64,000 bases of DNA from Aristolochia californica (Eukaryota; Streptophyta; Magnoliopsida; Piperales; Aristolochiaceae). Both the position numbers and the translations under genes were made by a program. Location: assembly GCA_029961685.1 (NCBI GenBank), contig JARWKL010000007.1, positions 10,873,406-10,937,405 on the forward strand. The letters run 5' to 3'. The notes beneath the pieces are model-generated. The model ran no database searches and had not been told where the DNA came from. It saw only the letters and a list, made by a program, of their open reading frames with translations. This document shows, piece by piece, positions 50,401-61,300 of the stretch (position 1 is its first letter; every line of letters starts with the position of its first letter).

Positions 50401-52256
50401 GCAATCGTTGGGAAACAAAGTGGGAGGCGGGGGAATTTTTAACTTAGTGTTGACTCCCAATCCAGACATCATTTCTTACAAAAATATAGACCATTACGCA
50501 TGATTGATCGACAAATCACTTTACAATCATCTTTGATTGTTATATCAGTTTTTTTGTAAAATGGCAAAATAATGGCTTATTGTGCTCGGATAAATATCCC
50601 ACCGCAATTAAACTTGAGAATTTAATGAGGTTTGAATCCATAGATCATCTGCATCTTTAACATGTTTCAAGCATGCATATCCACATGTAAAAAATGTGCA
50701 AGATCAATTAAAAATCTCTTTCGAATAAAATTCCAAGCAATCAGGGTTGAACTAGTGGAATTTCCCAAACTCGGATATCAAAACTTTTGTGTTCATTTAT
50801 GGTGTGTCAATAAATTTTCTTTGCATACATTCAGTGTTGTTCTAAATTTTTCGCATACATAAACTCTAAAATTTTCATTTTTTTGTGATTTGTTTGTCTT
50901 TATCTTTTTAGTTTACGAGAGATAAGGGAAAAGTGAAAACTAAAGTTTTGATTAAAGGAAAAAGTACACCTAAAATGGAAATACACAAATGTAGAGAGAG
51001 ATAATTCTAAAAAGTATTTGTAACTTTTAAGGATTGTAAACTCTTTCTTGTTTTTATTTATCAGGTTTTGCAATCGTCGGGAAACCAAGGGGGAGGCGAG
51101 GGAAATTTTAGCTGAGTGTTGACTCTCAATCCATATGTCATTTCTTAGAAACATATAGACCATTACGCATGATCGCCCGTTAGATCACTTTACAATCATC
51201 TATGATTGTTAGGTCAACTTGTTTGTAAATGGGCAAATTAATGGCTATTTGGCTAGGGTAAATATCCCACAACACCCAAACTTGAGAATTTAATGATGTT
51301 TGGATTCGTAGGTCCACGACATCTTTAACATGTTTCAAGCGTGCATATCCAAATTTAAAACATGTGCAAGATCAATTAGAAATCTCTTTCTTATAAAATT
51401 CCAAGCAATCAGGTTTGAACTAGTGGAATTTACCAAACTCTGATATCAAACCTTTTGTGTTCATTTATGGTGTGTCAATAAACTTTATTTGCATACATTT
51501 GTTGTTGTTCTCAATTTTTTTCACACATAAACTCTAATATTTTCATTTTGTTGTGATATGTTTGCCTTTTTCTTTTTCTATTACGAGAGATAAAGGGAAA
51601 AGTGAAAACTATAGTTTTGATTTAACAAAAAAGTAAACATCTAAAATGGAAATGCACAAATGTAGAGAGAGATAATTCGAAACAGTGTCTGTAACTTTAA
51701 GGGAATGTAAACTTTTTCTAGTTTATATATATTAGGTTTTGCAATCGTCGGGAAACAAAGTGGGAGGCGTGGAAATTTTTAACTGAGTGTTGACTCCCAA
51801 TCCATAAGTCATTTCTTACAAAAATATAGACCATTATGCATGATTGATTGACAAATCACTTTACAATCAACTATGATTGTTAGGTCAGTTTTTTTGCAAA
51901 ATGGCAAATTAATGGTTTGTTTGGCTCTGATAAATATTCCACTGCAACCAAACTTGAGAATTTAATGAGGTTTGAATCCGTAGATCATCTGCATCTTTAA
52001 CATGCTTCAAGCATGCATATCCACATTTAAAATATGTGCAAGATCAATTAGAAATCTCTTTCGAACAAAATTCCAAGCAATCAGGGTTGAACTAGTGGAA
52101 TTTAACAAACTCGGATATCAAAACTTTTGTGTTCATTTGTGGTGTGTCAATAAATTTTCTTTGCTTACATTCAATGTTGTCCTAAATTTTTTGCAATCAT
52201 AAACTCTAAAATTTTCATTTTGTTGTCATCTGTTTGCCTTTATGTTTTTAGTTTAC
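50401..52256 (+). repeat. Dimer duplication between higher-order blocks
   Basis: Units 50,662/51,330/52,002 partly repeat 49,323/49,991/50,662 at a spacing of about 1,340 bp, i.e. two monomers. Shared marks are catgatcgcccgttagatc (49,829 and 51,169), aaacatatagaccattacg, and caagcgtgca after the anchor. This is a local duplication of two monomers. Confidence 0.82.
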
Positions 52257-55200
52257 AAGAGATAAGGGAAAAGTGAAAACTAAAGTTTTGATTTAAGGAA
52301 AAATTACACATCTAAAATGGAAATAAACAAATGTAGAGAAAGATAATTCCAAAAAGTGTTTGTAACTTTTAGGGATTGTAACCTCTTTCTTGTTTTTATA
52401 TATCAGGTTTCATAATCGTCGGGAAACAAAGGGGGAGGCGAGGGAATTTTTAGCTGAGTGTTGACTCCCAATGCATATGTCATTTCTTAGTAACATATAG
52501 CCCATTACGCATGATTGACCGATAGATCACTTTACAATCATCGATGATTGTTAGGTCAGCTTTTTTGTAAAATGACAAAATAATGGCTTGTTTGGCTCAA
52601 GTAAATAACCCACCGCAACCATACTAGAGAATTTAATAAGGTTTGAATCTGTAGATCATCTGCATCTTTAACATGTTTCAAGCATGCATATCCACATTTA
52701 AAACATGTGCAAGATCAATTAGAAATCACTTTCTAATAAATTCCAAGCTATCAGCGTTGAACTCGTGGAATTTCCCAAACTCGGATATCAAAAATTTTGT
52801 GTTCATTTGTGGTGTGTCAATAAATTTTCTTTGCTTACATTCATTGTTGTTCTAAATTTTTTGCATACATAAACTCTAAAATTTTCATTTTGTTGTGATC
52901 TGTTTGCCTTTATCTTTATTTGTTTACGAGAGATAAAGGGAAAAGTTAAAACTCAAGTTTTGATTTATGGAAAAACTATACATAAAAAATGGAAATGCAC
53001 AAATGAAGAGAAAAATAATTTCAAAAAGTGTGTGTAACTTTTAGGGTTTGTAAACCCTTTTTTGTTTTTATATATCAGGTTTTACAATCGCCTGGGCCAC
53101 AAAAGGGGTAGTGGGGGAATTTTTAGCTGAGTGTTGACTCCTAATCATAAGTCATTTAAGATTGTTAGGTAAGCTTTTTTATATATGGGTTAAATAATGT
53201 CTAGTTCGGCCCAGGTAAATATCCCACCGCACCCAAACTTGAGAATTTAATGAGGTTTTGATTTGTAGGTCATCTGCATCATTAAGATGTTTCAAGCATG
53301 CATATCGTTATTTAAAACATGTGTAGGATAAATTAGAAATCTCTTTCTTATAAAATTCCAAGCAATGAGGGTTGAACTAGAGAAATTTCTCAAACTTGGA
53401 TATCAAACCTTTTGTGTTAATTTTTGGTGTGTGAATAAATTTTCTTTGCTTACATTTGTTAATGTTCTAAATGTTTTTCACACATAAACTCTAAAATTTT
53501 CATTTTGTTGTGATCTGTTTGCCTTTATCTTTTTTGTTTACGAGAGATAAAGGGAAAATGAAAACTCAAGTTTTGATTTAAGGAAAAAGTATACATCTAA
53601 AATGGAAAATCACAAATGTAGAGAGAGATAATTCCAAAAAATGTCTGTAACTTTTAGTAATTGTAAACTCTTTCTAGTTTTTATGTATCGGGGTTTTACA
53701 ATCATCGAGAAACAAACGGGGAGGCAGGGGAATTTTTTCCGAGTTTTGACTCCCAATCCATAAGTCATTTCTTACAAAAATATAGTCTGTTACACATTAT
53801 TGACCAATAAATCACTTTACAATCATCTATGATTGCTAGGTCAGCTTTTTCGTAAATGGCCAAATTAATGGCTCTTTTTACTCGGGTAAATATCCCACTG
53901 CACCCAAACTTGACAATTTAACGAGGTTCGGATCTGTAGGTCTTCTGCATCTTTAACATCTTTCTAGCATGCATATCCACATTTAAAACATGTGCAAGAT
54001 CAACTAAATATGTTTTTCTTAAAAAATTCCAAGCTATCACGGTTGAACTAGTGGACGTGGACATCAAAACTTTTGTGTCCATTTGTGGTGTGTGAATAAA
54101 TTTTCTTTGCTTACATTTGTTGTTGTTCAAAATTTTTTGCATACATCAACTCTAAAATTTTCTTTTTGTTGTGATCTCTTTGCCTTTTTTTTTTTTACGA
54201 GAGATAAAGGGAAAAGTGAAAACTAAAGTTTAGATTTAAGGAAAAAGTATACATGTAAAATGGAAATGAACGAATGTAGAGAGAGATAATTCCAAAAAGT
54301 GTCTGTAACTTTAAGGGATTGTAAAATATTTTGAGTTATTATTTATCAGGTTTTCCAATCGTCGCGAAACAAATGGGAAGGTGGGGGAATTTTTAGCTTA
54401 GTGTTGACTCCCAATCGATAAGTCATTTCTTACAAAAATATAGCCCGTTACGCATGATTGACTGAAAAATCACTGTACAATCATCTACGATTTTTTGGTT
54501 TATTTTTTTGTAAATTGGTAAAATAATGGCTCGTTTGGGTCGTGTAAATATCCCACATCACCCAAACTAGAAAATTTAATGAGGTTTGTATCCGTAGGTC
54601 ATATGCAACCTTAACATGTTTCAAGCATGCATATCCATATTTAAAACATCTGCAAGATAAATTAGAAATCTCTACCTATAAAATTCGAAGCTATCAGGTA
54701 TGAACAAGTGGAATTTCCCTAACTTGGATATCAATCCATTTGTGTTCATTTATGGTGTGTGAATAAATTTTATTTGGTTAAATTTGTTGTTGTTCTACAT
54801 TTTTTTGCCAACATCAACTCTAAAATTTTCATTTTGTTGTGATTTGTTTGCCTTTATATTTTTGATTTACGAGAAATAATGGGAAAAGTGAAAACTCAAG
54901 TTTCGATTTAAGGAAAAAGTATACATCTAAAATGGAAAAGCATAAATATAGAGAGAGATAATTCCAAAAAGTGTCTATAACTTTTGGGGATTGTAAACTC
55001 TTTCTAGTTTTTACATATCAGGTTTTGCAATCGTCGGGAAACAAAGGGGGAGGTTGGGGAATTTTTAACTGAGTGTTGACTCCAAATCCATAAGTCATTT
55101 CTTCCAAAAATATAGCCCCTTGTGCATGATTGATCGATAAATCACATCACAATCATCGATGATTGTTACGTCAGCTTTTTTTTAAATGGGCAAAATAATG

Positions 55201-58200
55201 GCTTGTTTAGCTCATTTAAATATCCCACCGCACCCAAACTTGAGAATTTATAGAGGTTTGGATCCGTAGGTCATCTGCATCTTTAACATATTTCCAACAT
55301 GGATGCCAAAATTTAAAACATGTGCAGGATCAATTAGAAATCTCTTTCTTATAAAATTTCAAGCTATCAAGGTTTAATTAATGGAATTTCAAAAACTTGG
55401 ATATCAAACCTTTTGTGTTCATTTGTGGTGTGTGAATAAGTTTTCTTTGCTTACATTTGTTGTTAATCTAACCTTTTTGCACACATAAACTCTTAAATTT
55501 TCATTTTGTTGTGATCTATTTGCCTTTATCTTTTTTGTTTACGAGAGATAAAGGGAAAAGTGAAAACTCAAGTTTTAATTTACGGAAAAGGTATACATCT
55601 AAAATGTAAATGCAAAAATTTAGAGAGAGATAATTCCAAAAAGTGTCTATAACTTTTAGGGATTGTAAACTCTTACTAGTTTTTATATCATGTTTTGCAA
55701 TCGTCGGAAAACAAGGAGGAGCTGGGAAATTTTCAGTTGAGTGCTGCCTCCTAATCCATAAGTAATTTCATACAAAAATATAGCCCGTTACGCATGATTG
55801 ACAGATAAATCACTTTACAATCATCTATGATTATTAGGTCACCTTTTTGTAAATGGGAATAATAATGGCTTTTTTGGCTCGGGTAAATTTTCCACCGCAC
55901 CCAAACTTGGGAATTAATTGAGGTTTGGATCTGTTGGTCATCTGCATCTTTAACATGTTTCAAGCATTCATATCCACATTTAAAACATGAGCAAGATCAA
56001 TTAGAAATCTCTTTCTGATAAAATTTCTAGCTATCAGGGTTGAACTAGTGGAATTCCCAAAGTTGGATGTCAAACCTTTTGTGTTCATTTGTGGGTGTGA
56101 ATAAATTATCTTTTCTTACATTTGTAGTTGTTCTAATTTTTTTTTCACATATAACTCTAAAATATTCATTTTGTTGTGATCTGTTTGCCTTTATCCTTTT
56201 AGTTTATGAGAGATAAGGGAAAAGTGAAAACTAAAGTTTTGATTTAAGGAAAAAGTACACATCTAAAATGGAAATACACAAATGTAGAGAGAGATAATTC
56301 CAAATAGTGTTTGTAACTTTTAGGGATTGTTAACTCTTTCTTGTTTTTATATATCAGGTTTTGTAACAGTCGGGAAACAAAGGGGGAGGCGAGGGAATTT
56401 TTAGCTGAGTGTTGACACCCAATGCATATGCCATTTCTTAGAAAAATATAGCCCATTACGCATGATTGACCGATAGATCACTTTATAATCATCTATGATT
56501 GTTAGGTGAGATTTTTTTTAAAATGGCAAAATAATGGCTTGTTTGGCTCGGGTAAATATCCCACTGCAACCAAACTTGAGAATTTAATGAGGTTTGAATC
56601 CATAGATCATCTGCATCTTTAACATGTTTCAAGCATGCATATCCACATTTAAAACATGTGCAAGATCAATTAGAAATCTCTTTCTAATAAAATTCCAAGC
56701 TATCAAGGTTGAACTAGTGGAATTTCCCAAGCTCGGATATCAAAAATTTTGTGTTCATTTGTGGTGTGTCAATAAATTTTCTTTGCTTAGATTCATTGTT
56801 GTTCTAAATTTTTGCATACATAAACTCTAAAATTTTCATTTTGTTGGCATCTATTTGCCTTTATCTTTTTTGTTTACGAGAGATAAAGGTAAAAGTGAAA
56901 ACTAAAGTTTTGATTTAAGGAAAAAGTATGCATCTAAAAAGGAAATGCACAAATGAAGAGTGAGATAATTCCACAAAGTGTTTGTAACTTTTAGGGAATG
57001 TAAACTCTTTCTAGTTTTTATATATCAGGTTTTCCAATCGTAAGGTAACAAAGTGGGAGGTGGGGCAATTTTTAGTTGAGTGTTGGCTCCCAATCCATAA
57101 GACATTTCATCCAAAAATATAGCCCGTTATGCATGAATGATAGATAAATCACTTTACAATCATCTATGATTGTTAGGTCACCTTTTTTGTTAATGGGAAA
57201 AATAATTGCTTGTTTGGCTCAGGTAAATTTCCCACCGCACCCAAACTTGGAAATTTAATGAGGTTTGGATCCGTTGTTCATCTGCATCTTTGACATGTTT
57301 TAAGCATGCATATCCACATTTAAAACATGTGTGAGATCAATTAGAAATCTCTTTCTTATAAAATTTCTAGCTATTAGGGTTGAACTAGAGGAATTTCCCA
57401 AAGTTGGATGTCAAACCTTTTGTGTTCATTTGTGCGTGTGAATAAATTATCTTTTCTTACATTTGTAGTTGTTCTAATATTTTTCACACATAACTCTAAA
57501 ATTTTCATTTTGTTGTGGTTTGTTTGCCTTTATCTTTTTAGTTTACGAGAGATAAGGGAAAAGTGAAAACTAAAGTTTTGATTTAAGGAAAAAGTACACA
57601 TCTAAAATGGAAATACACAAATATAGAGAGAGATAATTCCAAAAAGTGTTTGTATCTTTTAGGGATTGTAAACTCTTTCTTGTTTTTATATATCAGGTTT
57701 TGCAATCGTCGGGAAACAAAAAGGGAGGCGAGGAAATTTTTAGCTGAGTGTTGACTCTCAATCCATATGTCATTTCTTAGAAACATATAGACCATTACGC
57801 ATGATCGCCTGTTAGATCACTTTAAAATCATCTCTGATTGTTAGGTCAACTTTTTTGTAAATGGGCAAATTTATGACTTGTTGGCTCGGGTAAATATCCC
57901 ACTGCACCCAAACTTGAGAATTTCATGAGATTTGGATTCGTAGGTCAACGACATCTTTAACATGTTTCAAGAGTGCATATCAAAATTTAAAACATGTGGA
58001 AGATCAATTAGAAATCTCTTTCTTATAAAATTCCAAGCTATCAGGTTTGAACTAGTGGAATTTACCAAAGTTGGATATCAAACCTTTTGTGTTCATTTAT
58101 GGTGTGTGAATAAATTTTATTTGCTTACATTTGTTGTTTTTCTCAATTTTTTCACACATAAACTCTAATATTTTCATTTTGTTGTGATATGATTGCCTTT

Positions 58201-58392
58201 ATCTTTTTCTATTACGAGAGATAAAGGGAAAAGTGAAAACTCAAGTTTTGATTTAACGAAAAAGTAAACATCTAAAATTGAAATGCACAAATGTAGAGAG
58301 AGATAATTTGAAACAGTGTCTGTAACTTTTAAGGAATGTAAATTTTTTCTAGTTTTTATATATCAGGTTTTGCAATCGTCGGGAAACAAGGG
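52257..58392 (+). repeat. Higher-order repeat block, copy B (about 6.1 kb)
   Basis: Partner of 44,280-50,400, with the same order of monomer variants, including the 614-bp unit (join near 53,155). It differs by small indels, for example loss of about 12 bp near 54,052 where gtggacgtggacatc replaces gtggaatttcccatacatgg. It ends at about 58,392, where cgggaaacaagggaatttt joins cataagtcatttcatac, skipping part of a monomer. Confidence 0.9.
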
Positions 58393-61300
58393 AATTTTCA
58401 TAAGTCATTTCATACAAAAATATAGCCCGTTACGCATGACTGACAGATAAATCACTTTACAATCATCTATGATTATTAGGTCACATTTTTTTTAAATGGG
58501 AAAAATATTGGCTTGTTTGGCTCGAGTAAATTTCCCACCACACCCAAACTTGGGAATTTAATGAGGTTTGGATCCGTTGGTCATCTGCATGTTTAACATG
58601 TTTAACATGCATGTCCAAATTTAAAACATGTGCAAGATCAATTAGAAATCTCTTTCTTATAAAATTTCAAGCTATCAATGTTGAATTAGTGGAATTTCAA
58701 AAACTTGGATATCAAACCTTTTGTGTTCATTTCTGGTGTGTGAATAAGTTTTCTTTGCTTACATTTGTTGTTATTCTAAATTTTTTGCACACACAAACTC
58801 TTAAATTTTCTTCTTGTTGTGATCTGTTTGCCTTTATCTTTTTTGTTTACGAGAGATAAAGGCAAAAGTGAAAACTCAAGTTTTGATTTAAGAAAAAGGT
58901 ATACATCTAAAATGTAAATGCAAAAATGTAGGGTGTGATAATTCCAAAAAGTGTCGGTAACTTTTACAGATTGTAAACTCTTACTAGTTTTTATATATCA
59001 TGTTTTGCAATCGTCGGGAAACAAAGGGGGAGGTTGGGGAATTTTTAGTTGAGTGTTGACTCCCAATCCATAAGTTATTTCATAAGAAAATATAGCCCAT
59101 TATCGTTACGCATGATTGACAGATAATCACTTTACAATCATCTATAATTGTTAGGTCACCTTTTTTGTAAATGGGAAAAATATTGGCTTGTTTGGCTCGA
59201 GTAAATTTCCCTCCGCACCAAAACTTGGGAATTTAATGAGGTTTGGATCCGTTGGTCATCTACATCTTTAACATGTTTCAAGCATGCATATCCACATTTA
59301 AAACATGTGTAGGATCAATTAGAAATCTCTTTCTTATTAAATTTCTAGCTATCAGAGTTGAACTAGTGGAATTTCCCAAAGTTGGATGTCAAACCTTATG
59401 TGTTCATTTGTCATGTGTGAATAAATTTTCTTTGCTTACATTTGTTGTTATTCTAAATTTTTTGCACACACAAACTCTTAAATTTTCTTTTTGTTGTGAT
59501 CTGTTTGCCTTTATCTTTTTTGTTTACGAGATATAAAGGCAAAAGTGAAAACTCAAGTTTTGATTTAAGAAAAAGGTATACATCTAAAATGTAAATGCAA
59601 AATGTAGGTTGTGATAATTCCAAAAAGTGTCTGTAACTTTTACAGATTGTAAACTCTTACTAGTTTTTATACATCATGTTTTGCAATCGTCGGGAAACAA
59701 ATGGGGAGGCTGGGGAATTTTTAGTTGAGTGTTGACTCCCAATCCATAAGTCATTTCATAAAAAAATATAGCCCGTTACCGTTATGCATGATTGACTGAT
59801 AATCACTTTACAATCATCTATAATTGTTAGGTCACCTTTTTTGTAAATGGGAAAAATATTGGCTTGTTTGGCTCGAGTAAATTTCCCACCACACCAAAAC
59901 TTGGGAATTTAATGAGGTTTGGATCCGTTGGTCATCTGCATCTTTAACATGTTTCAAGCATGCATATCCACATTTAAAACATGTGTAGGATCAATTAGAA
60001 ATCTCTTTCTTATTAAATTTCTAGCTATCAGGGTTGAACTAGTGGAATTTCCCAAAGTTGGATGTCAAACCTTATGTGTTCATTTGTGGTGTGTGAATAA
60101 ATTATCTTTTCTTACATTTGTAGTTGTTCTAATTTTTTTTTCACACATAAACTCTAAAAATTTCATTTTGTTGTGATAGGTTTGCCTTTATCTTTTTAGT
60201 TTACAAGAGATAAGGGAAAAGTGAAAACAAAAGTTTTGATTTAAGGAAAAAGTACACATCTAAAGTGGAAAAGCATAAATGTAGAGAGAGATAATTCCAA
60301 AAAGTGTTTATAACTTTTAGGGATTGTAAACTCTTTCTTGTTTTTATATATCAGATTTTGCAATCGTCGGGAAAGAAATGGGGAGGCGGGGGAATTTTTA
60401 GCTCAGTGTTGACTCCAAATCCATAAGTCATTTCTTCCAAAAATATGGCCCGTTGTGCATGATTGGCAGATAAATCACTTCACAATCATCGATGATTGTT
60501 AGGTCAGCTTTTTTTTTAAATGGGCAAAAGAATGGCTTGTTTGGCTCGGGTAAATATCCCATCGCACCCAAACTTGAGAATTTAATGAGGTTTGGATCCG
60601 TTGGTCATCTGCATGTTTAACATGTTTCAAGCATGCATGTCCAAATTTAAAACATATGCAGGATCAATTAGAAATCTCTTTGTTATAAAATTTCAAGCTA
60701 TCAAGGTTGAATTAGTGGAATTTCAAAAACTTGGATATCAAACCTTTTGTGTTCATTTCTGGTGTGTGAATAAGTTTTCTTTGCTTACATTTGTTGTTAT
60801 TCTAAATTTTTTGCACACACAAACTCTTAAATTTTCTTTTTGTTGTGATTTGTTTGCCTTTATCTTTATTATTTACGAGAGATAAAGGGAAAAGTGAAAA
60901 CTCAAGTTTTGATTTAAGAAAAAGGTATACATCTAAAATGTAAACGGAAAAATGTAGGGTGTGATAATTCCAAAAAGTGTCTGTAACTTTTACGGATTGT
61001 AAACTCTTACTAGTTTATATAAATCATGTTTTGCAATCGTCGGGAAACAAAGGGGGAGGCTGGAGAATTTTTAGTTAAGTGTTGACTCCCAATCCATAAG
61101 TCATTTCATAAAAAAATATAGCCCGTTACCGTTGCGCATGATTGACAGATAATCACTTTACAATCATCTATAATTGTTAGGTCACCTTTTTTGTAAATAA
61201 GAAAAATATTGGCTTGTTTGGCTCGAGTAAATTTCCCACCGCACCAAAACTTGGGAATTTAATGAGGTTTGGATCCGTTGGTCATCTGCATCTTTAACAT

